A stretch of 64,000 nt of DNA from Ophthalmolycus amberensis (lineage: Eukaryota > Chordata > Actinopteri > Perciformes > Zoarcidae). The stretch covers positions 1,634,001 to 1,698,000 of the forward strand of contig JAFEUB010000811.1 of assembly GCA_024529925.1 (NCBI GenBank), given 5' to 3'. Under the pieces are notes generated by a model, which was given only the letters and a program-made list of their open reading frames with translations, ran no database searches and had not been told where the DNA came from. The position numbers and the translations under genes were made by a program. This document shows positions 1-16,799 of the stretch, one piece after another (position 1 is the first letter of the stretch; every line of letters begins with the position of its first letter).

Positions 1-2530
1 GGGAAAGTCCGCTGATGAATGTACCCTGAAATGTCACTGGAGGAGCGTTCTCCTTCAGCTGGAGCATCCCGGAACATTCTGGCGTCACAAATTACTACAC
101 GCTCACACAGATGACAGAGACAGACATGGGGAATTCCCACAATGCACAGGGAGCGATGAAAAATGACACAGGAATGGTACTCAATTTGTTATGTTATTAA
201 TATGGCGACAACTCAAGCAAACCAGTATTTACTCCACTTTTAGCTCTGGTTTGGACGTTGGTATAAATTGTCACAGTTTAAGAACAGAGATTAAAAAGGG
301 GGCCGAGGGCCCCATAACCACCAGAGGGCCATAACACTAGCTAATGTGTAGCATGTTATTTAGCATATTTAAATGTTCACATGAAACTAGATTATAGATC
401 ATGATCCTCTTTGTTACGTAACAATCTCCACCTGCTGTCTTACAGTGGTGTGATTACAGTTACTACAGGACATTGTGTGTTATGAGCAGTGAAACAGTCT
501 GAATTACAAAAACAACAGTCAGCAGCCAGCAGCCTTGGACCTTTTGCTCACGTCATGCTGTGAAGACCGCATCAAATAGGTTGGCCTGCTAGTAAAAAAA
601 ACCATTGGTACAAACACACCAAGAGCAGATGAGTAACAGTGGCAGCTCTTCTTCTTCTCCTGTTCTTTGTTCTCCTTCAACCCTGCTCTCTGTTCCTCCC
701 CCTCTCTCTCTCACATCACCACAGCAGTCAGTTACTGCAGCCAAAGCTGTCATTCTGCAGCTGCACTGTTCCCCTCTGTCATCACTTTATAAACTCTCTC
801 TCACACACGGACACCCCCCCCCCCCCATGTGCACTTCCAAGTAAATACAGAGAGGAGGTCCACTTCATATTAAATAAAAATATTAAAAAAGGTAACAAAG
901 AAGAACACTGCTCTAACATAAGAGGTGCACTGTGTGTGTGTGTGTGTGTGTGCGCGTTTGCATGTTGCTCCCAGTGTGGCAGTACATGGACCCCACAACG
1001 TACAGCATCATAAAGGACAATAGATTGGCCCTTTGTCATGTTCACTTACAATTATTCTAAGGTTTAATTGATGCCTCAATAAAATGTTAAACATCTTAAA
1101 TTTGCTGAAGTCATTTGAGCAAAAGTTAAAGGACTACATCATTTACAATAATATAAAATTTCATAGGTTTAACCAGCAAAATTACCCTTTGTTGCAAAGG
1201 TCCATTGGGAACTTGAAGCATTAAATCAAGCAGAGTGGATGACCTCTGCAGCATGGACGGGGCCGAACCCTCACACTCACTGGAGATGAGCCGGCTCCTT
1301 CAGACCTCTGTCCTGCTTAAAACAAGTCAAACCCACTCATGACAACCATCCCGCTGAAGAGGACAGAGTCTGAACACGTCAGGAAATATGAAAACTCACA
1401 CGAATGTATTGTTCTAAATCTGTAAAAATGAAATACACATCTCTCACAACTACTGCGAGAGAGCAAGAGGGATGGTGAACAAAGGCAGCCTGCCTCATCT
1501 CCCCCCCCCCCCTCCCCCTCACCAGACAAAGGAGGGCTACACGCACACACAGCGATATCACTGGTCATCACACATGCAGCCCACAGCTCTCCCCCTGAAC
1601 AATGCCTGTCAGCACGGACTGACACACACATGATAAACACTCGCACGTGACAAACAGAGTGTCAGACAGAGCATCAACGCGAGCCTCGGCCATCTTTTGG
1701 CAAAACCGGCGAGCTTTGAAAGTTGTGCGTGCACACAGCTGATCGTTAGCACAGCCGTGACAGCGCGGTAACAAAGATCTTTACTGCAACACGAGTTTAC
1801 ATGCAGAGACATTACGACATACACTGCAGAACTTAAGCAAAAACACTCGAAGCACGTGAAAGTGAATGAACCGTTCCGGAGAAATCTGCTCCTCGATCTG
1901 TGCCATTTCCACGACTTTACATGTGGACAAAGTGAGGAGCTGCAGGTGGCGTGTGTGAGCAGTTTGTGGGTGTGTACCAGCGTCACACACACATGGAGAT
2001 GCTGTACAGCGCAAGACTCTTCAGCTTTTTAAATCAGAGTCCAGATTGCTGCAACATTACAGAGCCATTTCTATTTTTGTCTGAGCAACAATTCAAAATG
2101 TAACAAAATATTAAATTACAACATACAGCGCAAAACAGCAAATTCTCACATTTGAGAGACTGGGACCTGATATTAATTGTTATTTTTGCTATACAAGCAA
2201 CTTTCTGTGGATCGACTTATCATTGCAGCACTAATTCCCCAAATTGTCGAGTACAAAAGCAAACTCAGCAACAGAGAAACAAGGAAGACACACGTACGCA
2301 CACACACACACACACACTCTGAAAGTGTTAAGTCATGTGCTGCAAGAAGAATCAAAGAGGGGACTGCAACAGCATGAAAGAGGACAAATATGAAAAAGAA
2401 AGTGTGACACTAGTCAACATTGCAAATGAATGTACACAGATTGGAGGAAACGTGAAGTATGAGAAAGAGAAGACAAACAAAGGCAAAAGAGAAAGTAGAA
2501 AATACAACAAAAGATCAAATTGGTCTCTGA
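1..2530. other. Presumed intron 1 of the minus-strand gene; no exon seen
   Basis: If the two exon candidates are right, this is intron sequence downstream of both. It contains a C13 run (814-826), a (TG)11 array (931-952), a C-rich run near 1500-1512 and a short CA array (2299-2317). The open frames here (for example minus-strand frames at 1317-1992) are Cys/Ser/Leu-rich and have no convincing splice sites or family motifs, so I call no exon. Confidence 0.4.
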
Positions 2531-2536
2531 GCCTAC

Positions 2537-2570
2537 CGTCCTCAATCATCGCACTCTCTGTTAGCTGCAT
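2537..2570 (-). CDS. Candidate alternative first coding exon (11 codons, phase-1 donor)
   Basis: On the minus strand an ATG at 2570-2568 has A at -3 and an in-frame TGA 15 nt upstream, so it is a defined start. It encodes MQLTESAMIED and then meets a donor, GGACG|GTAGGC, with GT at 2536-2535. The intron is phase 1, the same phase as the exon at 5665-5779 on the same strand. A GC box and a CCAAT box lie about 185-200 bp upstream (2753-2773). The matching strand, phase and promoter suggest an alternative, more 3' first exon of the same gene. Only 34 nt are coding, so chance is a real alternative. The frame stays open past the donor into a low-complexity region, which does not look coding. Confidence 0.35.
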
Positions 2571-2739
2571 GCTGTCACTCGTCTCTCAGCTGATTCCCTC
2601 CTCCTCTCTCTCACACACACACTCACTCACTGTCCCCTCCCCTCCACCTCCTCCTCCTCCTCTTGCTCTCTGCTCAGTCAGACTGAAGAAAAGAGTAGAG
2701 CGAGGCTGCTCCTAAAAGACAGCCGATGCTCTGACTAAT

Positions 2740-2800
2740 CCCTGCATAGAGGCCCGCCCCCTCGGCCAATCAGGACGCAGCGAGGGGGGCGTGCCTCTCG
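2740..2800 (-). promoter_or_regulatory. GC-box plus CCAAT-box promoter-like cluster
   Basis: Within 40 bp there is a GC box (plus-strand CCCGCCCCC, 2753-2761), a CCAAT box (GGCCAATCAG, 2764-2773) and a second GC-rich Sp/KLF-type site (about 2786-2793). Read on the minus strand this gives ATTGGCC then GGGGGCGGGC, about 185 bp upstream of the ATG at 2570, which is a normal promoter distance. Both boxes work in either direction, so a plus-strand transcript is possible; a weak TATA-like GGTATATC lies at about 2844 on the plus strand. No mapped start site can be read from sequence alone. Confidence 0.4.
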
Positions 2801-3728
2801 ATAGAAAGAAAGAAAGAAAAGGAGGGGTGCGGAGCTACCCGGTGGGTATATCAATTCCTTCTGGGACACCACGCACACACACACGCAGCAGCTCAATCAA
2901 CAGGTCGTCTCCTATTAAACACAGGGCGACTCGCAGCTCAACGTGTGTTTAAGAGTCTCATTTAAACACACAACTAAAGACATATACGCAGTGATCTAAC
3001 AAATTAGCTCCAACAGTCCATAACTTAATAGATATTACATTTACAATGGTATAAAAACAGAGAAAAACTGCAAATCCTCACATTTGAGCAGCTGCAACCA
3101 AAGGATGCTTGGTCTTTTTTTGGAAACATCAAACCTTTTGGGACAAAACGTGAACACAACCCAAACCAATGAGCCAACTGCCATGACCACTAAAATAAAT
3201 TGCACTGATCAAGTCAAATTATTTCACACCCTCACATTTTCTTAAAATTTCCCCCCCGACAATTCCAAAATTTGACTCAACATCTGCTTTTATGTTCGCG
3301 GAGGAAGACCGTGTGATATGTGATCCGTGTGGTTGAAAGCTCTGAAAGAAGGCAGTAAGTGGACCTTGAGTCGGGATTCTTTTGTCAAACAACTACACTG
3401 ATGCGGATTCTGTAATAGTTTTGGCCCATACCAGGTTTGGTTTAGCGTGTGCTTCGTTAATGTGCAGATTATGAGCCTGACACAAAGCTCTATTCGCTCG
3501 GTGACATATGGACAGGATAACAAGCTCTTATGGACGACGTGTCAATCTGATCCTACGAATGGTCATTACGTCCTCCATGTGAAGAGGCTTTGACATCTCC
3601 GCTGTGCATGTCGTTAATGTCAAGAGAGGCGGGTCTATACTGCTGGTTCTGCATATTTTAGCCTGTGCATGTTGGTCTTTATGCCGGGTAGATGTGAACA
3701 GAAGCTAGCTGGAGGGAGGGAGGAATGG

Positions 3729-3730
<2 letters not shown>

Positions 3731-3767
<37 letters not shown>

Positions 3768-3773
3768 TATATC
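3731..3773. repeat. (TA)n microsatellite
   Basis: An uninterrupted AT alternation of 34 bp runs to 3764, then GC, then a further ATATAT. It is self-complementary and can form a cruciform. No gene overlaps it. Confidence 0.95.
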
Positions 3774-5420
3774 TTGTCTTTGGGGACTGCATTATTCACA
3801 GCATGGAGTGAGCACAATTGCTCATTAAGCTGGGATGAAATGTTGCTTCTTTAAACATTACTCTTTGTCAACCATGACAATGACCCTATGGGTGAATGAA
3901 TGAATGAATAGCTCCGGGTGCTATATAAGCAAAGGTCCAGCGGCAGTTAAGTGTGTGAATCGCCAGTAAAGAGCCAGTGTGTTGTGTTGCATTCACACAT
4001 CCGACGCATTGAGTCCGAGCACTGTCCATTCACTCTACTGTAGCGCCAACACAATGACTGTCAAGCGGAGAGAGAGAAAGACAGAGACAAAAAAAAACGC
4101 CAGACACGGAAGAAAGAAAGACAATCGATGCCTCTCTCGTTCGTTCGGTCGGGAGGCCTCCCCCCCCCCCCCCAAAAAAGGAGGAGTTAACTTTAAAAGG
4201 AGCAGAAAGAGGAAAGTGGAGACACTGCACCAGTCCACTTCACATGGACTTCAACACACCTCAAAATGAAAGCAGCAACAAAGCACTTCAGCTTTTCACG
4301 AACGCACCAGAAAAATGAAGCTGTGCATGCAACAAATTCTCATAACTTCACATAAAGATGAAAAAACCATCCTACAGTTTAAATCAGTGGATCCTAATGC
4401 TTGAAAGACTTTTGTTTGATAAAGCCTCTTCACCTTAGGGGATTTTTTATTTTTTTAATTTTTTTAAATGAATCATCTCTGCAACATGCCAAAGATAGGA
4501 CACAATGCTGCACTTTATGGTGGCTGCAGAATATACAGCACATCTCAATGGATGAATGGGGAGGAGAGAGAGCGAAAGGAGGGGAGAGGAGGGGGGAAAG
4601 GGACAGAGCTACCGGGCAAACGGCATTCAACAGCGCCTCCTGGAAACAACACAACGTCCCACATCTGAGCCATGATCCATTCAGCGCACCGGGGGGAGAA
4701 AAGAGAGAGAGAGGGGGAGGGTAGGAGTCAAATGACACGGGCACAATTGCCGAGGAATTATTGAATGGAGGCAGGAATGAATGTAACATATTGAATGCTG
4801 GGTGACAGTTTGCTAGAGATGGGGCACAGATACGTATAAATACACTTCAGTAATGGATGTTATGATTATGAAACGCTCGGGACTTTATATTCCCGGTTCC
4901 CCTTTCTGTTCTCGGTGACCCATCCCCCCCCCTTGTACGTCGTCGGCACCGGACAGAGCTCATTTCGGGATGATTCGGTTTCATTTAGAGTTTGATTGTG
5001 TAGAAACGTTAACAACAGAAAAGGAAATGTGCAGGTAGTTGGAGAAATTAGAGACTGGCTTCAAGAAGGAAACTCGGCTGCAAAGAACTGCGTTGGTGTT
5101 TTTTTTTTGGCTTTTTAGTCCAAAATAATTTGGGCTGCGATGTCTGCCATCGTTGTCATTTATTTACCAGCACGCATTATATGCAGATGGTCAGAGTAGG
5201 ATATCGGACTACAGACTACATGGGACTATTGTCTCCTAAATGAGTCTGCGAGTGCAGCTTAGGAGAGCTGCAGCCACTGTCACAGCAGAAATATGCATAT
5301 ATACATGTACACAGGCGCATTAATGCTACAACCGGTGCATTGGAGAGCAAGAAACACAAAGTCAAATGTGTTTAAAGCATTGTCATCGGTACCGAAAACT
5401 GTCATTTAAGTTAAATCCTT

Positions 5421-5461
5421 AAAAAAAAAAAAAAAAACCACCACCACCACCACCACCACCT
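5421..5461. repeat. Poly-A followed by (CCA)n
   Basis: Seventeen A residues run straight into about eight CCA units. The abrupt A-tail to trinucleotide junction could be the end of an old retroelement insertion, but no body is recognisable on either side. Confidence 0.9.
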
Positions 5462-5664
5462 AAATGAGCAGACACAAGTGAAATCACTCGGGAAACTACG
5501 ACCTGGATGTCGGCAGGGACCCATACAGTCTGGACCGCCGGGGGACAGGATGTAACGTTACGCTTTAAAACTTTCCGACGATTTGAATAGACACCAAACA
5601 CAACACCTCTCCAGCACAACTTTCAATGTCCGATATTAGGCTCTGCCGTCACAGGCCTCCTTAC

Positions 5665-5779
5665 CTGGCGGCTGGTCCATCTCCAGATAGAAGATCAGCT
5701 CTGTGGAGTAGGGCATCATCACGTCCCTCCAGTCTCCTTCCTCACCGGCTTTCTCCGTGGTCCAATCTGTATTATACAT
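5665..5779 (-). CDS. Candidate first coding exon (38 codons, phase-1 donor), gene unidentified
   Basis: Reading leftward, an ATG at 5779-5777 opens 38 codons (MYNTDWTTEKAGEEGDWRDV, then MMPYSTELIFYLEMDQPP) and ends in a strong donor, CCAG|GTAAGG, with GT at 5664-5663. It is the first ATG in this frame; an upstream extension of the frame to 5833 has no ATG. The context has G at -3 (acceptable Kozak). The peptide is acidic with a hydrophobic stretch (ELIFYLEM), has no signal peptide and uses ordinary mixed codons, unlike the low-complexity frames elsewhere in the window. One nucleotide of the next codon is left over, so the intron is phase 1. No second exon is visible between here and position 1, so the gene must continue off the left edge. 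I do not recognise the protein family. Confidence rests on the donor, the ATG and the composition, not on homology. Confidence 0.55.
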
Positions 5780-5879
5780 TGCTTGCGTGTGGCTTAACCT
5801 GACACTCTTTCTCCACGAAACGGGTAAGAACAAAACCGTACAAAATGCGAACGGCTGGCAAAAGCAAACCGACGTATTA

Positions 5880-6300
5880 AAAACTCGATTGGATAAGCTA
5901 AATTATCTATCTATCTATCTATCTATCTACTTAGAAGTCTTCTATCTGAATTCCGGCTTCAGACTGGAATAAATAGACGAACTGTGTACAAAAAGCACTG
6001 CTCCCTCCGACATAATAATATAGTTAATAACGTGGGGCTCTTCATGAAGGCCCTCTATATGTGTATATGTACACATATATATAAAAGCGTCCTTTAAACA
6101 GTGGAAAGTAGATGCCAGCTCTACATTTCAGTCCCCTCTCCTTTTCCGCCGCTGGTGCCGCCGGCTTGCTAGCTTCATTTTAAGAAGAGCACTGACAAGA
6201 GGAGGCTGGCTGAGGCTGACAACGGCTGGGACGAACCACTACGCCGAAATATACGGGGGGGGGGAGGGGGATTTGACTTCCCTAACTGTGATACACCAGA
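5880..6300 (-). promoter_or_regulatory. Probable promoter / 5' UTR of the minus-strand gene
   Basis: This lies directly 5' of the ATG at 5779 in the gene direction. It holds, in gene sense, a CCAAT motif (from plus GATTGG at 5888-5893), TATATATA runs (about 6060-6085), an imperfect palindrome of alternating purine and pyrimidine (ATATGTGTA-TATG-TACACATAT, about 6056-6080) and a CpG-bearing, GCC-rich patch at 6146-6170. A (TATC)n tetranucleotide repeat interrupts it at 5904-5930. The exact start site and whether 6100-6300 is a noncoding first exon cannot be decided. Confidence 0.3.
5904..5930. repeat. (TATC)n tetranucleotide microsatellite
   Basis: About six and a half TATC units (GATA on the other strand). 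It lies in the presumed 5' flank of the minus-strand gene, where GATA-type motifs could be read by zinc-finger factors; that is speculation. Confidence 0.95.
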
Positions 6301-6914
6301 ACGAAATACAAATAGATCCTTGTTGTAGTGGATATTGACAAAGCGTACCAGCTAGTTAACATTACTCTTATCTAACCTATTCATTCCGCTCACACGTTCT
6401 GCCTGTATTGTATTAATACAACCCCCCCCCACCCCCCCTTGGTTGGCCTCTTTCTTTCCCAGGCACGACGCTGACAGAGCCTCTTTGCGCAAACTCAGAA
6501 GCTGCATTTGAAAGCCAATAGGGAAATTACTTCAGCCTCTGAAGAGCAACTTACAAATTCTGTGGTTTTCCAGTCAGATCCTTACCTTCCTGCTGCCTGG
6601 CTGTATGTAACTACAAACTGCTGGCTTCTACTGCAGACCATGGCAGTGTTTTTGCATGTTTAGCCCACTTTTTACAAATTACATGTTTACGTTTTCCCAA
6701 AGCAAACCTGAATGTTTTTACATTTGTGAATGTGCTTTTTCTACCATACAACCAAACCAACAATAAATTGATCCTATTTACGAGTATTGTTTGTGTATCC
6801 AAAAGCCGGATACATCTTATTATTATTCCTCTGTGCCATAGAGCAAAGAGATTGTTGTCCAAAAATACATTAAGCCACACTCTTGCACATGTTCCTTCAT
6901 TACCATGAACGAAC

Positions 6915-7845
<931 letters not shown>

Positions 7846-7847
7846 GT

Positions 7848-8125
7848 AGGACCGATGTATCGTACATCGGGCCTATACTGACTCAAATAGCTGGTGAGAA
7901 TGGGGCCGACCTATAAAATTATATTCTATATTATATACGATATACATTTGTTTTAGAAAATTTGGAAAGCCATGTTTAATTAAGTCAAGCCTGAATGACT
8001 CCAGTTACTTCCACACAGTGACGCATACAGCTTAATCAAACATCGGTATCGGATCTGTATCGGCCGATACCCAAATCCCAGATATCTGTCTCGGGACTGA
8101 AAAAGTTGTCTGGTGCTTCCCTAAT
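7848..8125. mobile_element. Degenerate hAT-like nonautonomous DNA transposon (probable)
   Basis: The segment carries the 'cggtatcgg ... tatcggccgatacc' signature (about 8043-8074) that I associate with abundant fish hAT-type MITEs, and ends near 'cttccctaatg'. Its left part has a small inverted repeat, CCGATGTA-TCG-TACATCGG (7852-7870). No transposase frame is present. Boundaries and class are uncertain because I could not align it. Confidence 0.45.
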
Positions 8126-8129
8126 GTAT

Positions 8130-9390
8130 GGCTCCTCATTCTTTGACAAGATATTTTTGAAGCTGCTATCATCAATATTCTAATCTTTACAATGGATCAA
8201 ATGACCACGTTTTATGGGAAAGATGTCCCTCGTAGTGACAAACGCACAGATAATTATCACCTGACTCTGCAGTTCTAAGAGCTTTACAGTGTCTTTGAGC
8301 TCATTGTTTTAATTTGACTGTTTGGATTCACTCTCACCGCTTTCATGGCGCTGTTTTTCGGTCGAAGCAAGAAAAAAGCAAGAAAAAAGCTATTAAACCA
8401 GAGCGTATGCTGCTCAGCACCAAACAGCAGACACACACAGTTAACGACTATATATAGCGAAGAAAGTGGAACACATATCGCAGCTAAAGAGCCACACCTA
8501 TATTATACTATTATAGATAATGTTGCCAAGTGTCTGTTGTATTCAAAATCAGGCAACATTTTTCTAACAAGTTTGTCACATCAACTTAGAAGGTGATCCC
8601 AGTTCAGTGTTGTATTCGATGCCCCAAGTGGCCAAACAATCTGTTACTGCAGGTTTATGTTACAGTTAAATCAGTTCTAAAGATCTCCAACTGATCCACC
8701 GCGCAATCAAGTCATATTCAGTGTGACTGGGTCCAGTTAGTATCTAGTTCTATTGCCGAGCGTTTTTGTCAATATGTTTGACACTGGAGTGGATCATCAT
8801 CACAGGGGGAAAAAAAGAAAAGTGTTTTAAGGCGACTTTTCATTCATTCTCAGGACATCAGGACGCACTGCTGCTCTTTTCGACTGCACCTGCATGCTAA
8901 TTGGGATCGGATTATGCTGCTTCCAGTGTCGTGCTCTCTCGCTGCTTGGCTCTATTTGGGTCGACAGCAGTTTAGATGCGGTCTAATAATGCTATGGCCT
9001 TTTCGGATGGGAATCTGTTTTTTTAAATGTATTTTTGCATGTCGGGTTTTGGTTGGTTTTCCAGAGGTCTGTTTTTGGAAGAGTTACATATTTTTATTTT
9101 CTATGCATAAGGGTGTTCTGCATGCGCAAACCAAATTGAGATGACAAGTTTGTTTAAGCTGATTAACTATGGTTTTTTTTTTGGTGAAAACTGGTCAAAC
9201 AAAAATAAAATGAACCCATGAGCCTATTACTCCCTCTCTCGGCTTCTATTCCTGTGCCAAGAGCAGAAAGTAGAGCACTTTTAAGATTAGAAAAAAAAAA
9301 GAACAATGGCATCATCATAATCAGCTGCCCCAAAAGCTCACAGTGGAGACCCAGACTGGCCCAGACCCCCAGTCATCCACATGGTAATCT
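8130..9390. other. Noncoding sequence, nothing assigned
   Basis: Mostly unique sequence with a short direct duplication of GCAAGAAAAAA at about 8367-8390 and a T-rich patch at 9172-9182. The open frames at 8345-8596 and 8914-9144 lack splice sites or family motifs. Confidence 0.35.
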
Positions 9391-9394
9391 CCTG

Positions 9395-9515
9395 TTAACA
9401 GCCTAATATCAATACAATATATTCAGATGGGGGCTGCCGCCACCAGTAATTACAGCTGCTCTGTCTATCTATGTGTCTGCCTGGTGTCCTAATTCAGGGA
9501 GCAACAATAAATGAA
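9395..9515. promoter_or_regulatory. Candidate conserved noncoding element
   Basis: A repeat-free block with a homeodomain core (TAATTAC at about 9447) next to an E-box-like CAGCTGC, and a SOX-like AACAATA near 9505. The complexity is high and even, unlike the flanking simple sequence. Cross-species conservation is not tested. Confidence 0.25.
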
Positions 9516-9783
9516 AGGTCTGCTCCCCAATCTGCCATCCATCCATTCTGTCCTCCCTCTACATCCATCCACCCATCCATCCGTCCGTCTGTCCGTTTAT
9601 CCATTCGTCCGTTCATCCCCCTTTAACTTGACTGTCTCTTCTGTCCATCACAAGATGAGAAGAGAAGGAGGACGCTGGGTTCTCTTTCCCAAATATGAAA
9701 AGTTAAAAAAATAGAGGGGAACTCAGCAATGTCAATGTATGGAATCTATTTATTGAAGCAAACACACACACACACATCATGAT

Positions 9784-9913
9784 TGTGTTTGTGTGTGTGT
9801 GTGTGTGTGTGGTTGTTTCACAGATGGCTCGTGCCGGACACACAGCCCAAAGCTCCTCTCTGTCGAGTGTGTCAAACAGGTTTAATTGCTGCCGCCGCTC
9901 TGTGTGTGTGTGC

Positions 9914-9957
<44 letters not shown>
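9784..9957. repeat. Pair of (GT)n arrays flanking a short unique segment
   Basis: A (TG)n array at about 9786-9812 and a longer one at 9901-9957, interrupted by CG steps, flank 88 bp of unique sequence. The translated frames (Cys-Val runs) are artefacts. Confidence 0.95.
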
Positions 9958-10240
9958 CTGGGCAGATGGATCCTTAACAATGACACAGCAACTGACTCTG
10001 CCCCTCATCATACAAAAGAGAAAGAGAGAGAGAGGAAGAAGGAGGGGCAGACAGAGGGAGGAGGACGATGGGAACGGCGGTATTAATCTGCGCTGTCCCC
10101 GGCCATCGGCACACTGCTCCCCATTTAACCTCCCCAACAATAGAGCCGAGGCATCAAGTGGCCTATTTGCATAGCGTATGCATAATCACATATGAAGCAT
10201 AGTCGCATATGAATCGACGACTCCAAATACAACTTCAATT
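9958..10240. promoter_or_regulatory. Candidate enhancer-like element with a POU octamer
   Basis: It contains a perfect octamer ATTTGCAT (10165-10172) followed 5 nt later by ATGCATAAT, tandem AP-1/MAF-like TGAC..TGACTC sites (about 9980-9996), SOX-like AACAAT cores (9976, 10136) and TATTAATC (about 10080). A GA-rich stretch (10020-10070) splits it. The motif density is unusual for the window; function is inferred. Confidence 0.3.
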
Positions 10241-10574
10241 TCTGTACGGTTCCAATTCTGTACGTTTCCATCCATGTTTTTAAGTGCATTTTGAATATGC
10301 GCATACAAAAAGACAGAATGCCAGAAATAAACAGAAAACGCCAAAATGTCAACAAAACATTTTAAGCTTGGCTGAAGTTGCTGGCAAAGTGATGAGGGCA
10401 AAAGCAAAATAATGGCTGTCAGAATAAAAATTATGGAATAAATGCTGATGTTGGGGAACTTGCTTCAGCTTTGTCTTCATTTTGGTACGGCTGTCACTGT
10501 TGCGTGCCCCCACTCTGCCAAAAAGACTGCAACACGGTGTGCTACACGGAACCCCAAGTTCGGTCAATCAAAAA

Positions 10575-10738
10575 AACATAAATGGCCCCCTGCGTCCAGT
10601 CTTTATGCTAAGCTAGGCTACCTGCGTCCTGTTCTTAACACACAGACATGAGATTGATGATCCATCTTCTTATCGCACTCTCAGAAGTAAAGCAAATGAG
10701 CATTATTTCACAAAATGTTAAGCAATACCTTTTTAAAC
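10575..10738 (+). mobile_element. Teleost 'tttatgctaagct' dispersed repeat (SINE/MITE-like)
   Basis: The order 'gtctttatgctaagcta', then 'acagacatgaga', then a run of 'catcttctt..ctctcagaa', then 'aaagcaaatgagcatta', then 'aaaatgttaag.aatacctttt' matches a very common percomorph noncoding repeat that I recognise by its element order. It has no coding capacity. The copy is diverged and its edges are approximate. Confidence 0.7.
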
Positions 10739-10739
10739 T

Positions 10740-15914
<5,175 letters not shown>

Positions 15915-15930
<16 letters not shown>

Positions 15931-16790
15931 TTTGCTCAACTGGAATAGTCACATGGGAAATAATTACAGGATCAGAAGAGTAAGTACTATGGTTTTGTGA
16001 GGGCAAGATCGGAAATAAAAAAAATGCAATTTTAACATGGGATCATGATGAGTGACTATTTGCTAATGTTGGACTTTCACCCAGGAGACTGCTGTTCGTG
16101 TCCCGTGTGAAACCAAAAGTCAACGTTGACTTTACGCTTCTTTCTTAACTCTGTTACGCTCGTTACGTCAGAGAGTTTGCTACGGGCAGTTGTTGCTTAT
16201 TTACAGCGGTTATGTTGTTATGGTTGTTACATTACATTGTTGTTATTTCAACACAAATCTTTTTGTTGTCGTTTCAAATAGGCATTTTCTTTTTTTTTAC
16301 TTCAACCAAGTAGTTTTGTTGCCTAAACCAATCGTTTCACAACGTTTACCATGTGCCATTGTGAGTTTCTGCAAGCCTGATATGAAGCGTATTCATGAGA
16401 CATATTCTCGGTTCAGAAAAATCAACATTCAATGCAATTTAAGTGAAGGGCCATGATGTGTGATTATTTCCTCATCTTAAATTAAGTAAAAATATTCATA
16501 TTTATCCAGGGACTTTCAACAGAGGCTCTGGAATAGTCAAGGGGTGACATGATTACAGGATCGGGGCTAAGAGTAACGGGATAGGGCAAAGGCAGGATGC
16601 TAATGACAAACGACGTTTTAGCATGGGGCCATGACTTGTGATTATTCGCTCAATTTAAATTCAGAAAATCATATTATTCGTACCCTGGGACTATGCAGCG
16701 CTTGAATAGCCACTTGGGAAATAATTATATATATTAACAGGATTGGGTGAAGGCAAGATTGAAAATGACAAACGCCAAATTTTGCCGGAC
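15915..16790 (+). repeat. Diverged about 172-bp tandem repeat, split by a mobile element
   Basis: A block with the order 'gaatag(t/c)cac.tgggaaataatta.aggat', 'ggcaagat.g.aaatgacaaacg', 'ttttagcatggggccatga' and 'tgtgattatttgctcaa' recurs. The gaatag box is at 15943, 16531 and 16703; the ccatga(t/c) box is at about 16044, 16451 and 16627. Adjacent boxes in the last copies are 172-177 bp apart. The larger first interval (589 bp) is explained by a repeat inserted at about 16076-16400. Copies are roughly 75-85% alike by eye. Confidence 0.75.
16076..16400 (+). mobile_element. 'ggcaacaaaacc' dispersed repeat, copy 1
   Basis: From left to right it reads 'cccaggagactgctgttcgt', 'gtcccgtgtgaaaccaaaag', 'tcaacgttgact', then after a divergent centre 'caaccaagtagttttgttgc' and 'ctaaacc'. 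That order matches a common fish intergenic repeat and recurs in this window at 43.35 kb (same strand) and at 47.0 and 61.75 kb (opposite strand). No open frame of note. It sits inside the 172-bp tandem repeat and so is younger than it. Confidence 0.7.
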
Positions 16791-16799
16791 AGGAAGACA

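Larger units (their letters stand above)
2800..5660. other. Noncoding stretch between the two first-exon candidates
   Basis: No exon is supported. Simple repeats are (GAAA)n at 2800-2820, (TA)n at 3731-3773, (TGAA)n at 3893-3911, C14 at 4161-4174, GA-rich sequence at 4560-4730, A17 at 5421-5437 and (CCA)8 at 5438-5461. A TATA-like CTATATAAGC sits at 3920-3929 on the plus strand with no supported transcript downstream. Confidence 0.4.

Noticed and set aside
3920..3929. TATA box CTATATAAGC on the plus strand
   Set aside because: Good match but no downstream exon, no initiator and no CpG signal; one such 10-mer is expected by chance in AT-rich DNA.
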